Part shown: positions 31,697 through 38,894 of the stretch, piece after piece
Layout: the number at the start of each line of letters is the position of its first letter
Numbering within the stretch: the stretch's first letter is position 1
IMG/VR virus record: IMGVR_UViG_3300025789_000052
Location: 1 to 51,528 of that record
Origin: a virus
DNA length: 51,528 bases
Direction: 5' to 3' (one strand)
Position numbers and translations under genes: made by a program
Notes under the pieces: generated by a model
What the model was told of the DNA's origin: nothing
The model's database searches: none
The model's input: only the letters and a program-made list of their open reading frames with translations

Positions 31697-32305
31697 ATGA
31701 ATACCTACTCTATACCCCTTAACTTTGATTTGCCTCTTTTTAACACACCACTTAGCCCAGTAGACTTTTTAAAAAGTCAATCAGCGTGGGCTGACAATGT
31801 TAAAACAAATCCAAGACTAGCTACTCACTTTAAACTTAATTGGCAAACTGATCTAAGCGATGAACTGAAACAGTTTTTTCTAGACCATGGACAAGAAGTT
31901 CGTCTTTGCGAAATCTTTTATAGATATCGCAATACTGTTAGTGGCATACACAGTGACGACAAAGAAGTAGGTGACTATTCTAAAATGAATTGGATCTTAG
32001 GTGGAGAAGATAGTGAAATGCATTGGTACACTATTAATGATTCTCACTATACTAAACTTGAAGCTAAACCGTTAAATGAAACACCGATTGCTTCACATTC
32101 AATCTTGTATCTACCAGAAGATGTTACTGTAGCATACTCTGAAAATGTTAGGGGTCCTGCTCTTGTACAAGTAGGTGTACCACATAACATCAGAAATGGC
32201 AGTCAAGAACGCTGGTGTGTTAGCGTAGTATTTAGAGATAATAAATTTGGACGACGTCCAACTATGCTAGAAGCTAAAGAGATATTTAAACAATATCTAT
32301 CCTAA
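31697..32305 (+). CDS. 2OG-Fe(II) oxygenase-like protein
   Basis: 202 aa. SGIHSDDKEVGDYSKMNWIL has H-x-D, GVPHNIRNGSQERWCVSVVF has distal His and Arg. Only plus-strand protein gene in this stretch of minus-strand tRNAs, with its own late box. Confidence 0.75.
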   Translation: MNTYSIPLNFDLPLFNTPLSPVDFLKSQSAWADNVKTNPRLATHFKLNWQTDLSDELKQFFLDHGQEVRLCEIFYRYRNTVSGIHSDDKEVGDYSKMNWILGGEDSEMHWYTINDSHYTKLEAKPLNETPIASHSILYLPEDVTVAYSENVRGPALVQVGVPHNIRNGSQERWCVSVVFRDNKFGRRPTMLEAKEIFKQYLS

Positions 32306-32306
32306 T

Positions 32307-32391
32307 TGGTGCGAGTACCCGGAGTCGAACCGGGACACCTTGCGGCGAGAGATTTTAAGTCTCTTGTGTCTACCAATTTCACCATACTCGC
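32307..32391 (-). tRNA. tRNA-Leu (UAA)
   Basis: Class II, acceptor GCGAGTA, anticodon loop CTTAAAA, long variable arm, T-loop TTCGACT, encoded CCA. Confidence 0.94.
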
Positions 32392-32401
32392 AATTTAATC
32401 T

Positions 32402-32475
32402 TGGCGTCCCCCTAGGGACTCGAACCCCAACGAACGGTTTTGGAGACCGCTATGCTGCCATTACATCAGAGAGAC
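32402..32475 (-). tRNA. tRNA-Trp (CCA)
   Basis: Acceptor GTCTCTC with two G-U pairs, anticodon loop CTCCAAA, T-loop TTCGAGT, encoded CCA. Confidence 0.9.
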
Positions 32476-32481
32476 TCTACT

Positions 32482-32571
32482 TGGCGGAAACGGTGAGATT
32501 TGAACTCACGGTGCCTTTCGACACGACAGTTTTCAAGACTGTTGCAATAAGCCGGACTCTGCCACATTTCC
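32482..32571 (-). tRNA. tRNA-Ser (UGA)
   Basis: Class II, acceptor GGAAATG, anticodon loop CTTGAAA, long variable arm, T-loop TTCAAAT, encoded CCA. Confidence 0.93.
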
Positions 32572-32645
32572 ATATAGAAATACACTAGGGACTAGGTCAC
32601 CTTACTATTCGGACAAGGCCGATGTTGCCTAATGTATTTTTATAT
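32572..32645 (-). ncRNA. Spacer hairpin element, type C
   Basis: Between tRNA-Leu(UAG) and tRNA-Ser(UGA). Outer arms ATATAAAAATACATTAGG and CCTAGTGTATTTCTATAT pair nearly end to end (one mismatch plus G-U); the inner part contains GTAAGG. A homologous element sits at 39668. Could be a processing hairpin or small RNA. Confidence 0.5.
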
Positions 32646-32727
32646 GGTGCCCCAAGAGAGACTCGAACTCTCACGCTTGCGCACTGGCTTCTAAGACCAG
32701 CGTGTCTACCAATTCCACCATCGGGGC
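32645..32727 (-). tRNA. tRNA-Leu (UAG)
   Basis: Class II, acceptor GCCCCGA, anticodon loop CTTAGAA, long variable arm, T-loop TTCGAGT, encoded CCA. Confidence 0.94.
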
Positions 32728-32787
32728 ATTACTTTTAATTTTTTAAAGAACGTTTTTACTAATTGCTTAGTATGTATGTATCTATCT

Positions 32788-32816
32788 ATTATACAACTAA
32801 ATCATCTTTGCGTCAA
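32788..32816 (-). promoter_or_regulatory. Sigma70-type promoter for tRNA/protein cluster
   Basis: -35 TTGACG, 17 bases, -10 TATAAT, about 60 bases before the tRNA-Leu(UAG) 5' end. Confidence 0.85.
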
Positions 32817-32867
32817 CCTATTTATTGTCAAATAAATAAAATTATGAACTATTAGATCAATCTAGTT

Positions 32868-33503
32868 TTAAAATTCTAACGAAACCATAGGATCATTTGG
32901 GCCAGTCTTTCCAGACCAAAATGTGTTAAATGCTAGACTGCGTCTTTCAGTTGCAGGACGATCGTGTATTACATAATGATTAACTGTAGATAGAAATAGT
33001 ACCATATGATGCTTTAATCCATTTTCAATTTCAGTAAATCTACTAGCTATTGATCCTACCGGTAAGAATTGTTCTTTATCAAACAGATGAAAAGGGATAG
33101 TTCTATTCATAGTTTCTATAAAGAAATTTAAGTTAGCCGGATGATCGTCTAAAAATAATACTCCGCTGACTACACTAAACGGATGATTATGCGGATCCTG
33201 TCTATCAGTATTAGGGCGTGTTATATTAGCCCAACTATGTGTCATACGCAATTTTGTAAACTCTGTGGTATTCTGCGCATACCTTAGATAATTTTCGCAC
33301 TCATTGACAATAGCATCTTGCTCTGCTTTTAGAGATTTCGAATCAAAAAAATCGTAAGTTTTACTTATGTTGTTTGTAGGCAATCGACCGTTCGTTGCAA
33401 ATTCAGTTTTCTTAAATTCAAAATCAATTTTATCAAAGTCTAATAAGTCAGACATATCCTTGATTAGGATACCGTCGTTTGCAATGTTAATTATAGCGTC
33501 CAT
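32868..33503 (-). CDS. 2OG-Fe(II) oxygenase-like protein
   Basis: 211 aa. DPHNHPFSVVSGVLFLDDHP (His/acidic ligands) and NHYVIHDRPATERRSLAFNT (distal His, Arg) match the putative 2OG-Fe(II) oxygenase_5 family common in T4-type phages of aquatic hosts. Flanked by tRNA genes; no near-consensus promoter. Confidence 0.8.
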   Translation of the reverse strand: MDAIINIANDGILIKDMSDLLDFDKIDFEFKKTEFATNGRLPTNNISKTYDFFDSKSLKAEQDAIVNECENYLRYAQNTTEFTKLRMTHSWANITRPNTDRQDPHNHPFSVVSGVLFLDDHPANLNFFIETMNRTIPFHLFDKEQFLPVGSIASRFTEIENGLKHHMVLFLSTVNHYVIHDRPATERRSLAFNTFWSGKTGPNDPMVSLEF

Positions 33504-33513
33504 TTATATTCCT

Positions 33514-33588
33514 TGGCCGGCCTTGCAGGAATCGAACCCACACCACTTGTTTCGAAGACAAGCATGATATCCATTTCACCAAAGGCCG
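33514..33588 (-). tRNA. tRNA-Arg (UCG)
   Basis: Acceptor CGGCCTT, anticodon loop CTTCGAA, T-loop TTCGATT, encoded CCA; its 5' end abuts the stop of the gene at 33589. Confidence 0.92.
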
Positions 33589-34131
33589 TTAAAATAATTG
33601 TTCTAGTGGAAATTTTCCAAACCCTAGTGTTGCTGTTAATCTTGATTCAGTGCATTTGGGATTAGTAAACACACCATGCGGAGTTCTAGTACTAAACACT
33701 ACAGGTGCCGTTAGTTCTACAGCATCTATCTCTATTAACGGATTCTTTTTTTCAATAGTTAAAAATGTATCACCTTCAGCGCCTATTGCTTCAACTAGTT
33801 TATTTCCATTTAGATCAAAAAATCTAGTATACGATCCTTGACAATTAGCCACAGGCCATAACACTCTGTAATCGTAGTTGCCTACATCAACATGTACTCC
33901 GCCACTCGCCCCAGGGGATCTATGCACTATAGAAATCATTGTAATTGGATGATCGATAATCTGTGAACATGCTACAGCCAATTCTGGAATAGCCTCTAGC
34001 ACTGCATTTCGATCAAGAGTATTCCAATCCCATTTCTTTTCTAGGATATCTGTGTGATTGATTACATACTCATAGAGCTTTTTAGTAATAAGCTCATGAT
34101 CTGCAATGGATAGAAATTTATAAGTCTTCAT
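33589..34131 (-). CDS. 2OG-Fe(II) oxygenase-like protein
   Basis: 180 aa from ATG 34131 (MKTYKFLSIADHELIT); the longer frame would run into a tRNA gene. GVHVDVGNYDYRVLWPVANC has H-x-D; TPHGVFTNPKCTESRLTATL has distal His and Arg. Paralogue of the protein at 19087. Confidence 0.75.
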   Translation of the reverse strand: MKTYKFLSIADHELITKKLYEYVINHTDILEKKWDWNTLDRNAVLEAIPELAVACSQIIDHPITMISIVHRSPGASGGVHVDVGNYDYRVLWPVANCQGSYTRFFDLNGNKLVEAIGAEGDTFLTIEKKNPLIEIDAVELTAPVVFSTRTPHGVFTNPKCTESRLTATLGFGKFPLEQLF

Positions 34132-34134
34132 ATA

Positions 34135-34209
34135 TGGAGCAGGATATCGGGTTCGAACCGATGACATTCTCGTTGGCAACGAGACATTCTACCACTGAAT
34201 TAATCCTGC
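34135..34209 (-). tRNA. tRNA-Gly (GCC)
   Basis: Acceptor GCAGGAT, anticodon loop TTGCCAA, T-loop TTCGAAC, encoded CCA. A canonical Gly(GCC) tRNA, unlike the odd one at 8872. Confidence 0.94.
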
Positions 34210-34210
34210 A

Positions 34211-34831
34211 TTAATCTTTAAATGTGCCTCTATCAAATACTACATTAAAACTTAAACTGATTCTATCATGATCAGTAGTGTTAGTAGTAGTACCGTGTGC
34301 AATCCAACCTGGAAATAGAACAACTCTACCTTCTATAGGTTCGTATGCAACACGGCTAGGAATATGTTCAAAACAGTGGCTACTTTCAATTAGTGGATTT
34401 GGACTGTTTAGATAGATGTTGCCATCCACCTGATTTGATTTAAAATAGTACACACCACTTAAATCAGTTGATCCATGTGTATGTACCGGAGCATACTGTC
34501 CACTACTAGTTTTAGTTAACCAAGAATGTAAAATTTTAAAATTATGTACTTTAACTTTTGGTGCTTCAATCTCTATCATGTAGTTTCGTATATGACGATG
34601 GATCTCATCGTTGACTACTTTGAGTATTGGATCGTCCAGCAAGTTAGAGTTAAATTGTGGATCAGTTAACAAATGTGTGTTTGGTTCAGCACGTTTGTGA
34701 CGTTCAAACATACCGATGTTTTCCATTCTTTCTACCATGAGTGCTAGCGCAGTCTGCATTTTGCTAAACACAGGATCTTCAACCTGTGCATGATATACTG
34801 GTGTAAAAAATAATTGTTCAATAGCCATCAT
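34211..34831 (-). CDS. 2OG-Fe(II) oxygenase-like protein
   Basis: 206 aa. APVHTHGSTDLSGVYYFKSN and PGWIAHGTTTNTTDHDRISL carry the metal and Arg positions of the phage 2OG-Fe(II) oxygenase_5 family. Opens MMAIEQLFFTPVYHAQV, a typical start for that family. AAAGG ribosome site. Confidence 0.82.
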   Translation of the reverse strand: MMAIEQLFFTPVYHAQVEDPVFSKMQTALALMVERMENIGMFERHKRAEPNTHLLTDPQFNSNLLDDPILKVVNDEIHRHIRNYMIEIEAPKVKVHNFKILHSWLTKTSSGQYAPVHTHGSTDLSGVYYFKSNQVDGNIYLNSPNPLIESSHCFEHIPSRVAYEPIEGRVVLFPGWIAHGTTTNTTDHDRISLSFNVVFDRGTFKD

Positions 34832-34841
34832 TTACCTTTTT

Positions 34842-35090
34842 ATTAGTAGAAAACACTTAGAGGTTTTGGTCCATTTAAGAAACATGCCTACCCGAGATCT
34901 ACAGTCTCGCCTCATTTGTCTAGCAAACATGGAGCATCTTCACTGAACTCAAAATCGCCCAGGCTGTAAACCCTGATTTATATCGCCAGCTCGCATACAG
35001 TTTATAACTGTCTTTTCTCCGCAACTTTCCGGGTTACAAATACTTGTTCTTTCGAAATGCTTGTATGCCTTGTGCTCTCTACTAATAATT
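34842..35090 (-). ncRNA. Candidate structured RNA closed by long stem
   Basis: 249 bases with no ORF. The two ends ATTAGTAGAGAGCAC and GTGTTTTCTACTAAT can form a near-perfect 15-bp stem. Inside are clean hairpins on the minus strand: ACAGTT-ATA-AACTGT, CAGG-GTTTACAG-CCTG, CGAGA-CTGTAGAT-CTCG. No known family recognised. Confidence 0.55.
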
Positions 35091-35633
35091 TTATTTAATA
35101 CCAATTATCATAAATCGAGTAAAACTCCATTCGGGATAATTAAAATCTTTACTGCCTTTATATGCAATACTTGTTAATTTATACAAATCTACAAAACTTT
35201 GCAAGTCTTTTGAATGAACATGATGATCATCATGCGGCATGTTGTTGCCTTGCAATACTACTCTAGTGCCTTTAGGGATACGATTGAACCATTCCATACT
35301 TTCAAAATGTTCAGTGCTAGTATTGATGATCAAGTCACCAAACTGTCCTTCGTAATTATTACAATCTTGGGTGAAGGCTTTAAATTGCCATTCTTTAATG
35401 ATCCAGTTTTCGTTAATCATATCAGCGATAGGCTGGCAAGCGGGATCTATATCCAAACTTCTAATCTTGTCAACTTGAAACTTACCTCGGCTCAATAATA
35501 AGAACGCAGTAATACCATACCACCCTGCGTAGATGTATGTTAGCTTGCTAGTCCAACCTAAGTTTTCTAATTCTTCGCACAGCCAAATTTTACTGCTAAT
35601 CTGGCCGCTACTAAAAGCATCTTTATTAATCAT
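35091..35633 (-). CDS. Class I SAM-methyltransferase-like protein
   Basis: 180 aa. YIYAGWYGITAFLLLSRGKF followed by RSLDIDPACQPIADM resembles the motif I/II region of Rossmann methyltransferases, with a late GDLIINTSTEHF and TRFMIIGIK. Similar proteins occur in cyanophages. Late box AATAAGTA ends 4 bases before the ATG. Confidence 0.7.
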   Translation of the reverse strand: MINKDAFSSGQISSKIWLCEELENLGWTSKLTYIYAGWYGITAFLLLSRGKFQVDKIRSLDIDPACQPIADMINENWIIKEWQFKAFTQDCNNYEGQFGDLIINTSTEHFESMEWFNRIPKGTRVVLQGNNMPHDDHHVHSKDLQSFVDLYKLTSIAYKGSKDFNYPEWSFTRFMIIGIK

Positions 35634-35637
35634 GCAG

Positions 35638-35645
35638 TACTTATT
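35638..35645 (-). promoter_or_regulatory. T4-type late promoter box (G variant)
   Basis: AATAAGTA, CTGC, ATG at 35633. Variant of the late box with G for A, same 4-base spacing. Confidence 0.5.
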
Positions 35646-35654
35646 AAAAACAAC

Positions 35655-35729
35655 TGGCCCGGCCTACAGGAATCGAACCCATATTCACGGTGTAGAAGAC
35701 CGCTGTATTATCCATTATACTAAGGCCGG
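35655..35729 (-). tRNA. tRNA-Arg (UCU)
   Basis: Acceptor CCGGCCT, anticodon loop CTTCTAC, T-loop TTCGATT, encoded CCA. Confidence 0.92.
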
Positions 35730-35736
35730 ATGTACC

Positions 35737-35812
35737 TGGTGCTCCTAGATAGAATCGAACTATCATTGCCTCCATACCAAAGAGGAGTTTTACCATTAAA
35801 ACTATGGGAGCA
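35737..35812 (-). tRNA. tRNA-Gln-like (UUG), enlarged anticodon loop
   Basis: Acceptor TGCTCCC, T-arm ATAG-TTCGATT-CTAT, CCA encoded. The anticodon loop reads CTTTGGTA with only a 4-bp clean stem (CTCC/GGAG) plus a U-U, so the loop can be drawn as 8 bases; anticodon UUG (Gln) or, if shifted, UGG (Pro). U1-A72 favours Gln. Confidence 0.7.
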
Positions 35813-35850
35813 AAAACTCCCAGGGGACCTTATAGGAACAACTCTGGGAG
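35811..35850 (-). terminator. Intrinsic terminator
   Basis: Stem CTCCCAG/CTGGGAG with a 20-base loop and TTTTTG after it on the minus strand; ends transcripts coming from the TROVE gene. Confidence 0.7.
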
Positions 35851-35862
35851 CAAATATTTGGT

Positions 35863-35885
35863 GTGGGTGTTTATAGTACACCCAC
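35863..35885 (-). other. Perfect 8-bp hairpin after TROVE gene
   Basis: GTGGGTGT-ACTATAA-ACACCCAC, no U-run. Just downstream of the TROVE stop codon; may be an mRNA 3'-end stabiliser or pause. Confidence 0.6.
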
Positions 35886-35892
35886 AAAACTT

Positions 35893-37305
35893 TTAAAGAA
35901 CGTAACGATCACTCATTACAGTCTTAAGCATGATGCCTTCTGGAGTGAATTGATCCAAATCAGCGGCTAGCAAGCTAGTCATGATTGATGGACTAAATCC
36001 ACTTACCAAAGCGGCACCACTCTTGTCTGCCTTAACAGGTACGTTGTCTGAACTGTTTAGGTTCCAGAAAACAATCTGTGGCACAGAGTAGCCTGCGGCT
36101 TCGAACTTACGTTCGATCATTTCCATCGCGCTGTCGTCGTAACGGGCGCATTGGTTGAACTGCATGTCTGACAAGATTAGCAACATGGCTGGCATGTCGC
36201 TGGCTGGGACATTGCCCTTAACTGCAACCGATAGGATCTTGTCCATAGCGGCATACAAGTTAGTGCTCATATCCCAATTACTCTTAGACATTTGATCAAC
36301 CTTTTGAACGATGTTACCCTTTAGAGTAACAAGTTCTGGCTTGTCTGAGAAAGTTAAGAATGTGTCCTTGAACACGCCCTTGTTCTTGTCTGCTAGGTAC
36401 AAGCCCAAGCTGATCGAAACGTCCATGCAAGTTACGCCAGTGTTCTTTCCTGCTGGGCAAGACATAGAACCGCTAACGTCTACAATTGGCATGATGCTAG
36501 CATCTCCAACGTAGTTTGGCAAGGCATCCCATTGTGCGATCACATGGTCTGTTTCTGTCTTGTCAAAATTTGCACGGTAGCTACCAATCACACCCTTCAA
36601 CACATCATGTGGGAAGATTGCAGAGGCGTTAACCTTAACAGTCTTATCACCACTTACCAACTTGGCAACATACTCAGCAAACGCTGGGCTGTGACGGTTG
36701 AAAGCCTTCTTGTAGATTCGAGAAGCTACAGAGGGAACGTGACTGAAGTTGATGTTATCCCAATCTCCAGCACACATTTGGGTTTCAACAACCTTTGTAA
36801 GTGCCACAAGGCTCTTACGGTATTGCTTTGGAGTCATGCCAAAGAAGGCACGAACTTCAGCGGCAATTTGACCCTTACGAGGAGTCCACTTTGCGGCCAA
36901 ACCGTTCTTAGCACGTAGGGCATCGCCCAACATGGTATAAGCGGCTGACTTTAACACTGGTGATTGGAAAACAAAGATATCGTCCCAACGGCCGATTTCA
37001 GGAATCTTCTTCAACAGAGCCAAAGCGGCGTCTGGGTCACGCTTTTCTAGATGTACTAGAATATCGCGGAACAATTGACGTTCACCTGCACCACCACGGA
37101 CATCACGTGCCCATTGTGCAATGCGTAGTGCTACATCACTGTTTTCTACGTAAGCGGCTGTAAAGTCGCCTACGATGTTCTTACCACGGCTTGCACCGAT
37201 TTTGTAGAACAAGTCAACTGTAGCCTTAGCTGTTGACTTACGTGCCTTCATACCGTTTGCGGTACGGGCTTCTTGATTTGCTACTGCTTGAACAAATGCG
37301 TTCAT
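35893..37305 (-). CDS. Ro60-like (TROVE/DUF2828-type) RNA-binding protein
   Basis: 470 aa. N-terminal helical-repeat ring region with RDVRGGAGERQLFRDILVHL and IGRWDDIFVF, then C-terminal von Willebrand A domain with MIDAS DVSGSMS (near residue 276) and LLILSDMQFN. Ro60-class proteins bind misfolded RNAs and Y RNAs. Upstream lie at least three structured RNAs with shared terminal stems, one in its own leader. In bacteria and phages Ro-like genes sit next to Y RNA genes, which fits here. Confidence 0.85.
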   Translation of the reverse strand: MNAFVQAVANQEARTANGMKARKSTAKATVDLFYKIGASRGKNIVGDFTAAYVENSDVALRIAQWARDVRGGAGERQLFRDILVHLEKRDPDAALALLKKIPEIGRWDDIFVFQSPVLKSAAYTMLGDALRAKNGLAAKWTPRKGQIAAEVRAFFGMTPKQYRKSLVALTKVVETQMCAGDWDNINFSHVPSVASRIYKKAFNRHSPAFAEYVAKLVSGDKTVKVNASAIFPHDVLKGVIGSYRANFDKTETDHVIAQWDALPNYVGDASIMPIVDVSGSMSCPAGKNTGVTCMDVSISLGLYLADKNKGVFKDTFLTFSDKPELVTLKGNIVQKVDQMSKSNWDMSTNLYAAMDKILSVAVKGNVPASDMPAMLLILSDMQFNQCARYDDSAMEMIERKFEAAGYSVPQIVFWNLNSSDNVPVKADKSGAALVSGFSPSIMTSLLAADLDQFTPEGIMLKTVMSDRYVL

Positions 37306-37318
37306 GATATTTCCTTTA

Positions 37319-37376
37319 CAGAATGTATTTTGGTTTCAGATTATGGATTGAAATTAAAAATTGCTGTTAACATTCT
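37319..37376 (-). ncRNA. Y RNA-like stem element E3 in TROVE leader
   Basis: 58 bases ending 14 bases before the TROVE start codon. Terminal stem AGAATGT...ACATTCT with the shared TTAACAGCAA just inside the 5' arm. The ribosome site AAAGG follows directly, so folding or protein binding here could control TROVE translation. Confidence 0.6.
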
Positions 37377-37384
37377 AAATTTAA

Positions 37385-37592
37385 CAGGATGGACGGGACA
37401 GTGAAAGTTTATCGACTAGCCCCTATCCCCAGTATATCGGTTCAAGTCCCACTAGTCTATTCATCGCATTCTGCGTTGAAACCTATCTTGTTTCTACAAG
37501 CACTATCTAGTATTCTACTAGCACTAGCCCTTTAACGTCTTTCGACAATTATCATGGCAGTTCAGGTATAGTAAAGTTGCTGTATCCATCCT
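37385..37592 (-). ncRNA. Y RNA-like element E2 (208 nt)
   Basis: Terminal stem AGGATGG/CCATCCT and ATACAGCAAC inside the 5' arm. Insert holds several perfect hairpins with small loops: CTAGTA-GAA-TACTAG, CTTGT-AGAA-ACAAG, CGCA-GAA-TGCG, GTC-GAAA-GAC and an outer GACTAG/CTAGTC. No ORF. Confidence 0.65.
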
Positions 37593-37603
37593 AAGAATAC
37601 AAA

Positions 37604-37752
37604 CAGGATCGTTTTTGTCGATTTGATTAGCCTGGATCTCCACACCAGGTTGAGCGAACCGCATATGATAATAACCTTCAAAGCCGTTAAGCTCCAGTTA
37701 TTATCGCTAAGTTCGTTCCTTCATAGTATATGAATGTTGCTGAACCGATCCT
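37604..37752 (-). ncRNA. Y RNA-like element E1 (149 nt, cloverleaf-like)
   Basis: Terminal stem AGGATCG/CGATCCT with GTTCAGCAAC inside the 5' arm. Arms: TTCATA-TAC-TATGAA; a 9-bp stem GATAATAAC/GTTATTATC capped by a loop, like a closed acceptor stem; and CCTGG-TGTGGAGAT-CCAGG. This order (capped long stem in the middle) resembles a permuted tRNA mimic. Confidence 0.65.
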
Positions 37753-37762
37753 AAAACTGTCT

Positions 37763-37782
37763 ACAAGCATTTCTGCTTGCTA
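37763..37782 (-). other. GNRA-tetraloop hairpin
   Basis: CAAGCA-GAAA-TGCTTG: 6-bp stem with GAAA loop, just upstream of E1. Approximate ends; likely part of the E1 transcript's 5' region. Confidence 0.55.
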
Positions 37783-37849
37783 TGTGTCTATTATATTATA
37801 TTTCTCTATGAGAGTCTATACATTTTGGCAAAACTGCTAAAATATAATT

Positions 37850-37927
37850 TGGTACCCTACCCCTGATTCGAACAGGGAGAACTTCTCCTTTTGAGAGAGA
37901 TGACTTTACCAATTTGTCTAGTAGGGC
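37850..37927 (-). tRNA. tRNA with CAA anticodon (Leu codon), short variable loop
   Basis: Acceptor GCCCTAC/GTAGGGT, D-arm GAC...GTC, anticodon loop CTCAAAA, T-arm CCCTG-TTCGAAT-CAGGG and CCA all pair. CAA reads UUG (Leu), but the variable region is only about 6 bases, whereas Leu tRNAs are class II; true charging is uncertain. Confidence 0.75.
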
Positions 37928-37929
37928 AT

Positions 37930-38021
37930 TGGTACCAGCGGAGGGAATCGAACCCTCTCAAGAACGCTAATCTGGCGCTAAAAGGCTTATAAGACCTCTC
38001 TGACTTCCAAGTCTCGCTGGC
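37930..38021 (-). tRNA. Odd class-II tRNA with UAU anticodon
   Basis: Acceptor GCCAGCG/CGCTGGT, T-arm GAGGG-TTCGATT-CCCTC and CCA are sound. Anticodon loop CTTATAA gives UAU (Ile, AUA). The D-arm is a tight GACTT-GG-AAGTC hairpin and there is a 24-base variable arm with a second stem AGCGC/GCGTT, not expected of an Ile tRNA. Confidence 0.6.
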
Positions 38022-38028
38022 AGTGTAT

Positions 38029-38104
38029 TGGTGCCGCCTTGAGGGATCGAACCTCATTCCTCGGTGCTTCAAACCGGTGCTATGACCACATCAGCTAAAG
38101 CGGC
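38029..38104 (-). tRNA. tRNA-Phe (GAA)
   Basis: Acceptor GCCGCTT, anticodon loop TTGAAGC, T-loop TTCGATC, encoded CCA. Confidence 0.88.
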
Positions 38105-38109
38105 AAATT

Positions 38110-38185
38110 TGGGGTGTTAGATGGGGAACGATCCCATACTATCGCTTTCACAGAGCAATGTGCAGACCACTACACTACTAACACC
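38110..38185 (-). tRNA. tRNA-His (GUG)
   Basis: Anticodon loop CTGTGAA; extra 5' G(-1) opposite C73, the His hallmark; encoded CCA. The T-loop is unusual (ATCGTTC in place of TTCGANT). Confidence 0.88.
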
Positions 38186-38189
38186 ATAG

Positions 38190-38197
38190 AATAAATA
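38190..38197 (+). promoter_or_regulatory. T4-type late promoter box
   Basis: AATAAATA, TTGT, ATG at 38202: 4-base spacing, leaderless layout. Confidence 0.6.
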
Positions 38198-38201
38198 TTG
38201 T

Positions 38202-38369
38202 ATGGAAAATGATTATACTGAATTTTTGAAACTGTACAAGCTCAGCAATAAACCTTATAGCCCGTCAAAAACTTGGACTACTGAAAAAGAGTTTACGCCG
38301 TCATACGAGTTACCAGCAAAACCAGTATTTGTTCTTGAAGAACTTAAGAAAATAAACACCAACCAGTAA
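38202..38369 (+). CDS. Hypothetical protein, 55 aa, plus strand
   Basis: MENDYTEFLKLYKLSNKPYS then SPSKTWTTEKEF and a C-terminal VLEELKKINTNQ. Own late box 4 bases upstream. Converges with the oxygenase gene on the other strand (26-base 3' overlap). No family recognised. Confidence 0.65.
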   Translation: MENDYTEFLKLYKLSNKPYSPSKTWTTEKEFTPSYELPAKPVFVLEELKKINTNQ

Positions 38370-38889
38370 CAATATACTTGGTATCTTCAGGAGCAACTAT
38401 GCCCCTATGATAGTGTGTCCATTCAGCGGGCCATACAAGTGTAAGTCCTTTACGTGCGGGTGTAACTAGTTTTTGATTTAAAAACTCAGTGCCGCCACCT
38501 AGTTCAATATCATTCAGATATGTCATGTAGGCAAGATGTCGATTCCTAAATTGAGGATTGCCATTGTTTTCACAGTGGGCATCGGCATAATATTTTCCAG
38601 GTTCGTATCGTTGAATCCTGGGCATAGATAATCCCCACATCTGCAAATCTTCAAAACAAAGCGGATACATTTTCTTGTATAGCTCAATCACTGGCCACAG
38701 GTTGCTACAATACTGATCAAAAAGTTCTTTATCAAACTTATCAAAATTTATATCTGTGTACTGTTTAGTACCGGATAAAAATACACTAGTATCTAATTCA
38801 CCTTTGGCTACAATAGCATCGCACAGTTGTGTATCAATATACCAACCTGCAATAAAATTGTTTAAATGATTGTTTTCGTAATCTTGCAT
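38344..38889 (-). CDS. Prolyl-4-hydroxylase-like 2OG-Fe(II) oxygenase
   Basis: 181 aa. YADAHCENNGNPQFRNRHLA (H-x-E in place of H-x-D), then YMTYLNDIELGGGTEF and WTHYHRGIVAPEDTKYIVTG (distal His, Lys for 2OG), the P4H pattern. Late box GATAAGTA ends 5 bases before ATG. Sits alone in the tRNA array. Confidence 0.85.
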   Translation of the reverse strand: MQDYENNHLNNFIAGWYIDTQLCDAIVAKGELDTSVFLSGTKQYTDINFDKFDKELFDQYCSNLWPVIELYKKMYPLCFEDLQMWGLSMPRIQRYEPGKYYADAHCENNGNPQFRNRHLAYMTYLNDIELGGGTEFLNQKLVTPARKGLTLVWPAEWTHYHRGIVAPEDTKYIVTGWCLFS

Positions 38890-38894
38890 ACGAG

